Under the pieces are notes generated by a model. That model had not been told where the DNA came from. It did not search any database and saw nothing but the letters and a program-made list of their open reading frames with translations. From Capitulum mitella (lineage: Eukaryota; Arthropoda; Thecostraca; Pollicipedomorpha; Pollicipedidae), in contig CP099840.1 in NCBI GenBank assembly GCA_030062745.1, positions 18,707,382 through 18,771,381 of the forward strand: a stretch of 64,000 nt of DNA, written 5' to 3'. Of the stretch, positions 11,961 to 48,459 are shown piece after piece (position 1 is the first letter of the stretch; the number at the start of each line of letters is the position of its first letter). The position numbers and the translations under genes were made by a program.

Positions 11961-12999
11961 GTAGCCAACCATGTCACCAGTTTTGTCTCCACCATGTAGA
12001 ATTGGATCAAACTTATTACCGTTGAGTAGTTTACCCAATTCCAGAACTCACTTGTTTACTTTTATATCAGTCCTGCATTGTCAGGAAACCATCAAAAACT
12101 TCTACATTCAATGGGTTTCACCGACTTGCGAGGGGTTGTGCGGCTAACTTGTTTGCAGGCCTTATCTCTGTCAAAGCCTTCGTTTACCCGTTCTGCTGTA
12201 ATCTGTTCCAGCTACGTCCTTCTGGGTGATTATACTTAATTAAGTGGGAATACTTACTTCTTTTGAAAAGAATTCTTTAAGCACTTGAATCCCTGTTACT
12301 GTATGTAAAGGTGTTTTTATGAAAATAATTTGTCCGTAACAGTTATAATATAAAATAAGTAGTTACAAAAAAATATTTTCGTAACAGTCGGACAACGTAA
12401 GAACTTTAACTTTAGTATGAAATATGTTGTATATTCAGGTAGCGCATTTATTTGTCTAGTCGGCGAGTTAAGCAGGATCCGTCAGCGTTTTTCTTTGATT
12501 ACGTGGTTTCCATATTGAAAAAGAAAGACGTGAAGACAAATTTGAAGAAATGTGCGCCAAGATTTTGTATTCTTGTCGTTTCTAATGCTTTTTTTACTAC
12601 AAAGGTGTTCGCTAAAAAGGCATGGCCATTCTGCGGGCCAACAGCGTTTATGTTGCCTTCCTTTGAAAGTCGACCCGCATTAGTGCAACACGTTTAGACG
12701 ATCCGTGGTTTCACTGAGTCTGTTTGCCATCGAGGCGCGATATCACGAAACTGTAAAGAAAGTAGCTTAAGCGGAACGGTTTACCAAGTAAGTTCTCATA
12801 ATGAAAGACGACTTTGCGGTCTGATCCCTTTTTAGCAAAAGACTCATGTATTGATGACTTGTTGCTACGTAAGGCAAGTCCAAAAATACCGCTGACGTAG
12901 TTCTTTTGTTTATAAACATGGCCTTCTGCCATTGTCGTCTGGGACCAAACTGTCCCTCCGGATGTCCCCGATTCGAAGGTATGTTCCATTTTTTTTAGC

Positions 13000-13000
<1 letters not shown>
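11961..13000. other. 5' flank of the OXR1-like gene
   Basis: AT-rich to about 12700, with no supported exon. A strong acceptor-like run of T ending in TAG lies at 12985-12999 and could mark the left edge of the first visible OXR1 exon. Confidence 0.35.
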
Positions 13001-38189
<25,189 letters not shown>

Positions 38190-39151
38190 GGAGCGGCACT
38201 GAACGCCAGCCGGCACTGACTCGTCAGCCTCCGGCTCGGCTCCGAGCGACATCTGATGGACGGGGCAGCCGTCCCCCGGCGGCGCTGTGACGGGAGGCTG
38301 AACCAGGCTTCGGTCTGCCTCAAGCCACGCTAGCCTGGCTCGGGCAGCGTCCACCGCTGGCACCGGAAGCAGCGGGCCTAATCGCTCACGGCGCCCCTGG
38401 TGGCAGCCGCCTAGTTCGACGACCACCCGCTGGGGGCGTGCTGAGCGGCCGACAGCCGCCCACTCCGCTGTGACCGAGCATTTGCCGAATGGATGCAGAG
38501 ACCGTATCGGTGGGTGTCGGCCTGTTATCACGGTCGGTATGCCGGAGTGAGCTGGTGCTTGGTGTTTGGCTTGTCACAGTAGCTGGCTATCGTCGCCTCT
38601 GACCGTCAGACGTTGGACATGCCTCGGAGCGGCTGTGGCCCTGAACTGCTCGTGGTGAAACGGATTTCCGTCAGATCCCGACCGCAGAATGAGGCTTCTG
38701 TGGATCGGGCTGTAAAGTGCGTGTAAGGAGATTCGGGAGCCTGGAAGGCACTTGTTTGCGTCGTTTTGGGCTCCTCAGGCTGTGCTGTGTTTCACGTGCC
38801 CTCGGGGTTCTCGGCCTGCTTATGGAGCTACACCATCAGCTGCTGGCGCCCATCTCGCGATAGTTCCACTCATTGGACGATAACCTTGACATGAATATCT
38901 CGATGGCTATGCGTCGATGAATCTCATGCGGTCTGATAAGACTACGGTTGGGTTGACTGAAGCCTCCCGCCTTTGCCGCCACGCCCGTCGACCAGTGAGG
39001 ATGCTCGAGGGTCGGCTCCAAAATCTGCATTGTCATCTTAATCCAAAACTTAGCATGTTTTTTCATGTTCATCGTGTATCATATGTGCGTTCCAGCATAT
39101 GCATGTGGTACGTACCGTGAAACGTAACGTGGATGACTTTTTGTAAATAAA
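38190..39151 (+). other. OXR1 3' UTR and flank
   Basis: GC-rich to about 38560, then mixed. The first AATAAA I noticed is at 39146-39151, about 960 bases after the stop. It may be the polyadenylation signal, but this is uncertain. Confidence 0.35.
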
Positions 39152-40516
39152 TTTGGATGTTTTAATAATGGGAGGATATAATCTACTTCCAGTGACTGCG
39201 AGCGAAGTTACATTCCAGACTGCGATGTGACCTTGCATGGCCAAGTCTGAATGGAGGAAGCTTTGGCGGTCGGGCCCACGTGGTGAAACATCTGTGCAAT
39301 GCACGCAATGTTTCACACGTTTACGCCAAAAGGTTTCGTAGGTGCTCGTTCGGTGAGACTCCCCAACATGTGGGACTCTGTTAAGGAAATGTTCGGAAAA
39401 TCTCAGCATTACGGGACATGCCACGGAGTTTTGGCTCAATAGTGCGCTTTGCTTAAACTTTGCTTTTTGCAAGTTGCATTACGATTGCTGGAATCACTAT
39501 GGATTTTTCCATAGCTGCTTTTAGAACCTTTTAACCCTATTCCGTTGCCCATAACGCTGGCACATACTCCCGTATGGAGGGGCCTTTTCGCCCCCTCCCC
39601 CTCCTGATATCTCGACAACTACTTGTCCGGTTTGGTCGAAGCAAACGGCATTCGATGTGCCATGACGTTAATTAGGTTTTTAAAAATGGCATTTTAAAAA
39701 TCTTGTAAGAGGTGTACACAGGGAACGAAAAGCCAGAAAGGGGTGTTTTTTACTTGCAGCACTTCATATGTTTATCAAACAATTTTGATGCGATTGCCGG
39801 AAATCGAGAGTTAATCGATGGAACTTAACATGGGTGTGGTTTTTGAAAAAAACGACTGTGGATGCCCAAATGGTTATGGTGACATCCATACATTCCTTAT
39901 CGGAGGGGGGATCGTAACAGGCGTTTATGTCTAAAGTTGAGGGCAATGAATGAAAAGGGTATTACGGGAGGTCAATTACGGGATGTGTTGGGTAAATCAT
40001 GGATTACTATGACGGCGACGTCCGGGAATATATTTGGGGAAAACGGGAATATATTTGGTTACTCCGGTATCCCAAAAACGCACTCCGGGGAATATTTAGG
40101 ATTGGTTATGAATTATCATCTGAATGAAAAATGCATTTTGGTCATCTTAGACCAACATTTTGCGCATTTTAGGTATTGTTTTCATTGACAGTGTTATCGG
40201 TACGCGAAATACAGTAACACAGTACTAAAGGAAAAAACCAGTCAGCAGACAGAAAACACGTAGGTAAACCTTGGACGTACTTGCTGATGCTTACCCAACA
40301 CTGCCTTGCTGTACCGAACGCTGTTATAAACGGCAGTGACGATCATTTTGACAGACAACACTGGCGTATTTCGACCTGTTCATGTAATGCATACGTGCGG
40401 GGAAATTGGTGGAACTGCGACGACACGCCTGAATTCATTATGGCCGCCTTCACAGTTCTGGTGTTCGTAGGCCGCTGTTAGCTTCGACATCGCTGAGGCT
40501 AACGATACGCCAACGA

Positions 40517-40788
40517 GTCACGTAGCCAAGCGGCCGGGGGCATGGGGCCATGTCTCCTTTTCCCCCTTAGACAGGTCTACATTAGATATTTAACGATTTC
40601 GCAGGAGTACGGAATAGTCATCATATATATACTACAAAAGCAAACATTACATGTTTTCCTCTGTACGTTAAACCTGGGGTTGATCGCGTCAAATTTTTGC
40701 TTTTTCTTACAAATTTTGTCATACGCCAGTGACGTATGACAACATCTGACATTTCCCCCCCCCCGGAGAAAATTCCTGGCTACGTGCC
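40517..40788. mobile_element. Short hAT-like MITE, family R, copy 1
   Basis: Same length class and internal words as 49690-49955 (GTCTACA..AGAT, a CATATATAT block, and a hairpin around GTCATACGCC...GTATGAC). Ends carry CACGTAGCCA in inverted orientation. The target duplication is not clear. Confidence 0.6.
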
Positions 40789-41232
40789 TGACGCTAGCAC
40801 ATTTTGTTGGTGATCTTTATGGTGACAAGAAACTGGGGTAAATGGATCAGACTTGTGCTGGCAGTCAGCGTACTCATCCAAGTAAAATATGGGCTAACGA
40901 GAGCGAGTTGGCAAGAATGAATGGTACCTACGCTTGGGTTCATAAACATGTTCTCTTCAATCGCACGTATGCAGTTAAAGTCACGATTTGAATCGACACA
41001 TTCCTCTTAATGGAGGACCTCGCTCCAGGAACCAGTTTGACATAATTTTGTTCGGAGGGTGGTGGAGAAAAGCAGTTGGTGGGTGACAATGAAGTGAACA
41101 TATTCCAGTTTTTACTGAAAAAGCTGATTTTAGGTGGTTAACGTCATGCGCCTGAGAATATAACTATATTTGAATAATGAAACATACTTTAAGTTGTGGG
41201 TGCCCAAATCGTTTTGTGGTTACCTATTTCCA

Positions 41233-41260
41233 CTTTGTGGGTGCCGGGGCACCCACAAAG
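41233..41260. repeat. Perfect 13-bp inverted repeat, GG loop
   Basis: CTTTGTGGGTGCC (41233-41245) and GGCACCCACAAAG (41248-41260) are exact reverse complements. Confidence 0.85.
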
Positions 41261-42060
41261 AGGTAGGAAACCACGCCCCTGGGAATTAGCCTCGACTCAT
41301 AAGCTTAGAATTTTGGGAATATTCATAAGCGTTCACGAGAACTGGAAAATTGAGAGGAACGTTTGTTTTAAAAACGAAGCTACCATAAAACTTTTGAAGG
41401 TTTTTTGAGCCTCTACTAGTCATCATTTTTGGCATAAGAGGCGCCAGGGGCATGAGAAAAGGAGACTGTCATGGTCGGCATGCTCATTTGGTCAACTTAG
41501 ACCCATAACCTCAACTGACCTTAAGTGACCCTAAATCCACATGGAATGGTCTTGGAATTATTTCATAGTGTCAGAAGACGCTTCCATTTATTTCAATGAG
41601 CTTTATATCTAAACTTCCTGTTTATGACCGTCCTGATATAGGGTGCGCGAACGAACATATCAGATCGTAGCTCCTTAACCCCGCCTGATATCGACCTTAA
41701 ATCCCCAAAACAAAAATATATAAAGTCATGATACGTTACGTATATTCCGAGTTTTTACTTAAAAAATTAACGCCAAAATATATTCAAATAAATTCAAACT
41801 TTCGCTTTTAACCTTAACATCACCTTGTGGTGATGATTTAACCTTGGCATCACCTGGTCTGATGCCAGCAACAGTTTGCGTTTGTTTTAACCGTTTTTTT
41901 TAACTGAATGCATTTGACAATTTAAGTTAAGTTTAGTTCGGTTTTAACTACCTTTGAGCATTTTAAAGTTCTATGTTTAAAAACTCCAAATTAATCAGTC
42001 ATTTTTCTTTTACCTTCAGCAGTGCTGAAAATACCCTGAGGTGCCTCCCAAAAACTTGAC

Positions 42061-42620
42061 TGTACGGTCAACCAGCGAGTGGTTGCATTTGCTGTTCTAG
42101 CAGCAGCACTTCATGTACCTATCCACAGAATTGCTTGATTCATCCTTGATTGTCTCAGTCTTGGAGATTCACAAAACGATGGCCACGTGGTGCTTTGGCA
42201 TTGTATTGCAGTAGTGGCAACTAAGAACTGCGCACAGAGACATGGTGCCGCGAGTGAGGAACTGAAAATTGTTTAGAAAGAGTTAGAAATTCGGTAGTCT
42301 GCCGCTGATTCGCATTTTCCCCAAAACAACACCACCAGCAAACTGAAAACAGAGCGTCCAGACGGAAATGGCACATACACCTCGTGCAATCTGGGATATC
42401 ATAAGTGTTTTCTAAATTTTCAAGACACGATTTGACAGTGCCTGAAAGTTGTAAACTGAAGAATGAACAGAGATGAAACTCGGGTAAGCTGATATATGAA
42501 AATAATCAAGTGAGAGTACAGACTGGTGCTAAAGTTGCTCAGTACTTATTGGAAGCACATGAAACATCTCGCGCTATAAAACAATCCTCTCCCGCCCCAC
42601 CCCAGCATCCTCCTGTGCCC
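42061..42620. other. Intergenic, nothing recognised
   Basis: No open frame with motifs, and no repeat shared with the rest of the window was noticed. Confidence 0.4.
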
Positions 42621-43020
42621 CAATCCGACCGCACAGTCAGCAACACCGACCTAGATGGGCGCTGCTCAGAGGCGCTCTAATGACTGCCGCGGGGTGCCTT
42701 CCCACGTCTGGGACTGACGGGCGGCAAGTGAAGGACGGCTGCGCCAGCGGCGACAGCGCGTTTGGCGCGGTCGTACACAGCGCCACGCGAGCGAAACATG
42801 CGCTGCAGCGAGCCAGGGGCGACGGAGACATGCATCACGTGGTATATGTTCACTGCATCGTGGCGCTCATCAGCTACCTTATGCTTGGCCAGCCAAGAGC
42901 GCCAAGGATGGGAGAAATGTGCTCGTAGCGGCGCAGACCAGCGATCAATGTGGCTGCAAAGTGGACGGTCTGCTGTAGGCGGTTAAGGCGGCAGGCGGCA
43001 GTTCTTGAAAATAAGCAGAT
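42620..43020 (-). pseudogene. LINE reverse transcriptase C-terminal fragment
   Basis: On the minus strand, about 42990-42890 reads RLQQTVHFAATLIAGLRRYE, then HISPILGALGWPSIR. This follows the RLQ..QN.AARL..G.RRYEHI.P.L..L.WL pattern found after the reverse transcriptase core of many non-LTR retrotransposons. The rest of the fragment, to about 42640, continues in other frames with stops. Clade cannot be set. Confidence 0.65.
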
Positions 43021-43035
43021 AAACACACAGGCCGA

Positions 43036-43123
43036 AGAAAAAAAACCCCCCCCCCCCAGGGGGGGGGCCGCCCGGGGGGAAAAAAAGGGAGAAGAGGAAA
43101 AAAACCCCCCCCCCCCCCCTTCA

Positions 43124-43166
<43 letters not shown>

Positions 43167-43210
43167 AGGGGGGGCGCGGCCGGGGGGGGGGGGGGGAGAA
43201 AAAAAAAAAC
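43036..43210. repeat. Homopolymer block
   Basis: Consecutive long runs of A, C and G with almost no other sequence, including a run of about 38 As near 43126-43164 flanked by runs of about 15 Cs and 15 Gs. Probably a low-quality assembly segment between the LINE and Gypsy remnants. Confidence 0.85.
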
Positions 43211-43214
43211 AAAA

Positions 43215-44650
43215 ACAGAGTTTCAGTCTGTTAACGGATCGTAAGTCGATCGTGCCGCTCATCAACAGCCGAGGTGTCGTGGGCGCACCCCTCACGCGCC
43301 AACACCTCCTGGTGGAGACTTTCAGCGTACAGCGCTGGGGCAAGCTATGTGCCAGGGAAGCAGTTTGCAGTTGCAAATGGCCTGTCACGTCGCCTGCTAC
43401 AGGGAAAGGCCTGCCGGACAAGGGCGACGAAGACCTCAAGCATCATGTGAATCAGCCCTACCAGCATAGAAGGCTCGAGTGAATGAGTTCAGACAGGCAC
43501 AGCTCCTGGACACCTGTCTGATGCTAGTGACAAAGTTAACAAAAGACGGGTGGCCGAAACAAAGTCTGGCAGACTTCCATGACTTCCATGCTGCAAGAGG
43601 ACACCTAAACGTCTCCCAAGGCGATCTTCTGATGCATAGAGACAAACTCGTAACCCCAGGAGTTTAGGGAAGGAAATATTTAGTGAGCTGCACCAAGGCC
43701 GTCATCTGAGCCAAGCCAAATGTCGCCAGCAGTCGCTTGAGTCTGTGTGGAGGCCCGGCCTTAAGCACACGTTGAGGAGACGGATCTCCTGATGTCAGTT
43801 GTGCCAGGAGAGCGGTCGGCGTCAGCATCCAGAGCCGATGAAGCCGGCGATGACTTATGAAGAACTGAGGCGTCACGTGAGCGTACATCTGACTCACCAC
43901 GAAAGGTGGAACTTGACTTGGTGATTCGATGGTGACTTGACTGGTGAAACACGAAACTTGACTACTTCACCTCGTCAACTACTTCAGTCCCTGGTTGGAA
44001 GTCATCCACATAACATCTACTAGCAGTGCCTTCACAATCGACCATATAAAAGGAATCTTTGCTCGCAATGGAATCCCAGATGTGTTGCGCACGGATGGCG
44101 GTCCTCAGTTCATGTCCAAAACCTTCAGCGACTTCGCTAACTCCTACGGATTCGCCCATGGGACGAGCAGCCCATTCATTCCAAGAAGCAACGAGACTGT
44201 TGAGAGTCGTGCAAGTGGCCGAGCGCATTATGAAACAGTCTGACCCTACGTTGACCCTACTAGCCTACCGTCACCCGCCGACAGACTGTCACTGGCCATA
44301 GCCCGCTACACCTACTAATCGGACGTCGGCTGCATGGGACATTGCCAGTATCTGAGGTCGCCTTGAAGCCGTTGTGGCCTAGCCTTGGGCAAGTGCGTGA
44401 ACATGCCAATCAGGAAAAATTGGACCAGAAGCAGGCGTATGACCGACGCCATCACTGCAGCCGGGTGATCACGGGCGTCCACGGACGGAGGAAGAACGCA
44501 TCTGGCGCGTCCCGTACACGATCTTTCCCGGCAAGGCATCCAGATTCACGTTTCGTGCAGTCGTCAAGAGGAGGACTCTTGTCTTGCAACCGGAGACACC
44601 CGATGGCAGTCCCGCCAGTCACGCCCATCCACCTCGTTCTGGGTAACTAA
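43215..44650 (+). pseudogene. Ty3/Gypsy retrotransposon pol remnant (RNase H tail to integrase)
   Basis: In order: an RNase H end-like segment (VPLINSRG..GAPL, 43245-43330); a spacer typical of Gypsy pol, with FRQAQLLDTC and GWP (43480-43665); a decayed zinc-binding region (43670-43980); and an integrase core with IFARNGIPDVLRTDGGPQF (about 44055-44115), then SNETVES and a C-terminal part to about 44640. Frames shift repeatedly and stops interrupt. No LTR was recognised on either side. Such elements copy themselves through RNA; this copy is inactive. Confidence 0.8.
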
Positions 44651-45159
44651 GTCCTACAGGAAAAAAGGAATGCACTGGGAAACCCCTGTCAAAACTAGAA
44701 GAAAGCGCCTCTTTCAAATAAGGTCAGTAAGTGAGAGTGGGGTGAGTTGTATCAAGTGGAAGTAGTATCAGGGCGATTTACTCTAAATCTAAGCGACATA
44801 TGGCGCTTTCGAGTCTTTCTGCTGAAGCGCAGCAGCGCCCTCTATCTTTCAGTGTACTTCCGGCTGAATATGCGCACGTGCCTTGAGGTGAGTGCGATGA
44901 ATATGTTCTTTTGCATATCGTTCTAAATTTTTGCGATTGGTGGGAATGTGTGTTAAAGGTCCCATAGTGCAACCGGGCTAGTCTGAACGCTACGTTAAGT
45001 GGCGGGTAAGTATATGTTCTGCATATGACGCAAAACATTTTGTGTTTCCTGGCCTCGCATGACTTTCCTCCTGGCGCGAACTTTCCTCCGAGATGTCGGG
45101 CGGTACATGTTGTATCAGCTGTGTATGGGGCATGTTGTATCAGTGATGCAACATATCCG

Positions 45160-45182
45160 CCATTGATACAACTCACTCCACC
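45160..45182 (-). repeat. Internal copy of the Tigger-like terminal motif
   Basis: TTGATACAACTCACTCCACCAC is the inverse of the left terminus at 44738. The pair would bound a 450-bp MITE-like unit. Confidence 0.6.
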
Positions 45183-45285
45183 ACGTTTCTGGGGCACATG
45201 TAGGAAAACTGGAGGGAGGGACTGCCCCAAAAATGGTCGAGCCTCCAACTTTTCCAAATCTGAAGGCATCGGCCTTGCCACGAAC

Positions 45286-45965
45286 TTAACCCTATTCCTG
45301 GCAGGGGGGCTGAATTCGTCCCCCTCGGGGTTTTTGTTTGCCAATTCCAGACTTTTTAACGCAGCTTCACGGAACTTGTTGACTTTTCCTAGGTATTCTT
45401 GCTACGTACTGTGACAAAATTTCGAAATTCTGTTTTGCTCAGGGGCGGAGCCAGGCGACGTTTTTAGGAGGCACCTCAGGCCGATTTTGGCCCTGTTGAG
45501 GATAAAAGGAAAATGACTGCCAAAAATAGCGTTTTTAAGATAGAACTTGGAACTTTATATGGATGTATAGCGAAATATTTGGTCAATATGCAAACACAAT
45601 TTTGTTTATCTGAGGCCACTTTGCAAGGTCAGGTCAAGGTCAAAAGTCAACATTTGGTTTTATAGTAATAACTTCGGCGGCATTTTCTTGAAATGCCAAA
45701 CCCTGAATATCCATAACGTAGAATCTTACCCTCTACTTGTGTATCAAGTTTCAGTTTGATATCAGGTCGGGCCACGGAGCTATGACCTAAAATGTCAGTG
45801 CGCGTGCCCTATATCACAACAGCCATAAAATGGAATTTTTGAAATGGAGTGAATTCAAATGCTTGAAAGCGTTTACAGACAATATTTAATACACACGAGA
45901 TCATTCCAAGTGACTCCAAGGTCACTGGAGGTCATTTAAAGTCAAGCATTCTTCACCAATTGGGC
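45286..45965 (+). mobile_element. TTAACCC-family repeat (family Q, end B) nested in the Tigger-like element
   Basis: The head CTTAACCCTATTCCTGGCAG and the body AGGGGCGGAGCCAGG, GAGGCACCTCAGG, GATAGAACTT.GAACTTTATA and AGGTCAAGGTCAAAAGTCAA match the inverse of 53030-53709 and the stretch 62636-63060. The far end is missing. Confidence 0.6.
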
Positions 45966-46443
45966 CCATAGGTGTAACCTCTGCGGAGCTGGAAGGACAC
46001 ATCCTCCGCAGATTCCCAGAGGTGGTGATTTATCCCCCTTTAATTTTTAAGGTATCAAATACATATTTTCCATCGACGACGCAGTTTCTTGGACTTTGAA
46101 ATCTAAGAAAAGGGATTTCAACCGTAGTTTGTCATGCAGTGCCCGAAACAAGTGATTTTTACCCCCGCTCCACCCTTTCTTGGTAGCTAGCATATATAAT
46201 GTCTTCTCTCCCCATTTCTGAACCGTGGCTACACCCATAATTGGGCCCCTCGGTCTCAGTGACCCCTTTGGTTTCAATGGGCTCCATTTCCTCAGATTCC
46301 CCTTCGGCCTTAGTTCCCCCTTCCCTCATCGGTAGTTACCTAGCCTAACCGCTATAATGCAATGCATGTTCACGTTTACCTTCCTAGATTCCTACTAAAA
46401 CTTCACGTCATTGTGCGTTTGCCTTTCAGATTTTCCAAAGCGC

Positions 46444-48459
46444 ATGCCACGCAAGTACCTCCGGAAAACCGAAAGACGTAAAAATAGCACAAGAGTTGCT
46501 CTCTCAAGAGCGGCCAGATCGGTTATCACTGATGGCGTTTCAGTCCGTAGTGCTGCGAAGGGGTACGGCGTCAGTTATCAAACGCTAACCCGGCTCGTGC
46601 GGAAAAAGAAAGAGGGCCGTGATCCCAATCCAGGATATCATAACTCGGGCTCGCGAATGTTCACCGATCAACAGAAGGCAGCCTTGGAGGGATACATCAA
46701 AGAGGCATCAGAGATATTCTTCGGGCTAACGCCACGAGGAGTTCGTACTCCGGCGTACGAATTCGTAGTTAGATGCGACTTAAATATGCCGAGTTCATGG
46801 CGCGAAAAAAGGATCGTTGCCGTTGACTGGTTCATACCATTTCGAAACAGAACGCGGTTGTCCATCCGGGTATCGGAGGCCACGAGTTTGGGCCGCGTTA
46901 GCAGCGTTAATCGATCAAACGTTGCTGAGTTCTTCAAAAAGCTTGGCGAGGTCATGGACAGGCACAAATTTAAAAAAGCAGACGCGTGGAACGGCGACGA
47001 TATTGGTATTACAACGGTCCAAAAACCTCCCCCAGTCGTCGCACCCAGAGCAACAAAACAGGTCGGCTCCATGACCTCCGCTGAACTGCGCAACTGCGAA
47101 CGCCTGCGGTAACGCCCTGCCGCCGATGCTGATATTCCCCAGAGTACGATACAGGGAGCATTTCGTGCATGATGGGCCAACAGGATGCACCGGGGCGGCT
47201 TACCCGTCTGGACGGATGACCGCCGAAAACTTCAGGCATTTCCTGGCGCACTTCGTGAAACACACTGAGTGCTCTGCAGAGCGTCCGCTGCTTCTTCCGG
47301 ATAACCATAAGAGCCACCTAAGGGATCGCGTCTCTGAACTAAGCCAAAGACAACGGTGTAGCAATGCTCTCTTTTCCAGTGATTCTCACTCATTCCATTC
47401 GCCCCACTGCTCACACAAACTCCAACCATTCGACAGAAGTGTGTTCGGCCCACCGATGTCGTACGATGACCAGCCACGATTTTCCCAGCATCTTGCGAGA
47501 TTCCTGGCCACAGGCGAGCACTCCGTCGAATGTAACGATGGGGTTCTCGGTCAGCGGCGTTGTGCCGTTCAACTCCAATGTGTTTACCGATACTGAATTC
47601 AGCCCATCACTGGTGACCGATCGCCTAGCTCCACAACGGCAGAAACCGGCCCAGCCGCAGCAGCAGGCCGGCCAGATGTCGAGCCATCCGCAGTAGCAGG
47701 CTGGCCAGATGTCGGGCCAGCCGCAGCAGCAGGCTGACCAGATGTCATGCCAGTCGCAGCAGCAGGCCGGCCAGATGTCGGGCCAGCCGCAGCAGCAGGC
47801 TGACCAGATGTCATGCCAGCCGCAGCAGCAGGATGGCCAGATGTCGGGCCAGCCGCAGTAGCAGGCCGGCCAGATGTCGGGCCAGCCGCAGCAGCAGGCT
47901 GACCAGATGTCACGTCAGCCGCAGCAGCAGGGCGGTTGGACCTCTGGTCCAAGGTCGCCGGTGCCCGTTCCATCTATATGTGCGCAGAAGTTTTCTCTCA
48001 AAGATGTGCGTCCACTTCTAGGGCAGGCACTTCCACCGAGAAAAAAGGTTCGCGGAAGGAAGAAAAGGAAGTCTCAGATACTTACAGATACGCCGGTGAA
48101 AAGGGTGCTGGAAGAGGATCACAAAGCTGCTGGAGAGAAAAGAGACAACAACAAGTCAAAATGCTCCACAAAGGTGGAAACCGAAAAAATACGTGCTAAA
48201 GATAAAGTGGAAAGACTCGGCAAGAAAAGCAGGAAATGGCTGAACCCCGGTGATGAAGAATCGGATGCTGATGAGCTGTTCTGTCTGCTCTGTGTCGAGC
48301 CCTGGTCAGACAGCGGGCCGGGGAAAAGTGGATCTGCTGTGAAGATTGCAGACGGTGGGCCCATGAGGAGTGTGCGAACACGGATGCCTTTATGTACATT
48401 TGTGTGAGCTGTGACTCTGATGATTCCGACTTTACTTACTGGTTGGTTATTGGGGTTTA
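46444..48459 (+). pseudogene. pogo/Tigger-like transposase pseudogene with PHD-like C terminus
   Basis: Starts MPRKYLRKTERRK with a Psq-type helix-turn-helix (VRSAAKGYGVSYQTLTRLV, about residues 40-60 from this start). A CENP-B-type segment follows (TPRGVRTPAYEF), then the first DDE-region Asp within NGDDIGITTVQKPP. The frame closes with TAA at 47110. In another frame 47126-47460 continues with AYPSGRMTAENF, LLLPDNHKSHL (second Asp) and SHKLQPFDRSVFGP (third Asp). A third frame gives GVVPFNSNVF (about 47560). After a 33-bp repeat array, 47960-48320 is Lys-rich and ends LFCLLCVEPWSDSGPG. After one more frameshift comes a Cys/His-rich PHD-like tail (ICCEDCRRWAHEECA). All three catalytic Asp residues survive, but at least three frameshifts make it inactive. 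Confidence 0.8.
47658..47935 (+). repeat. 33-bp coding minisatellite in the transposase
   Basis: Eight full units (47658-47921) and a partial one. Each translates as QQQAGQMSGQP with small changes; in two units the second Gln codon has become TAG. A-type (GCTGACC) and B-type (GCCGGCC) units partly alternate. Confidence 0.9.

Larger units (their letters stand above)
39527..42060. mobile_element. TTAACCC-family repeat (family Q), broken
   Basis: The head TTTTAACCCTATTCC and body to about 39950 match 52492-52800. The body at about 41400-41530 matches 52960-53100, and 42010-42060 ends with CTGAGGTGCCTCCCAAAAAC as at 53500-53530. The middle (about 39960-41130) is unrelated and includes the MITE at 40517-40788. 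The copy is probably split by insertions. Confidence 0.5.
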
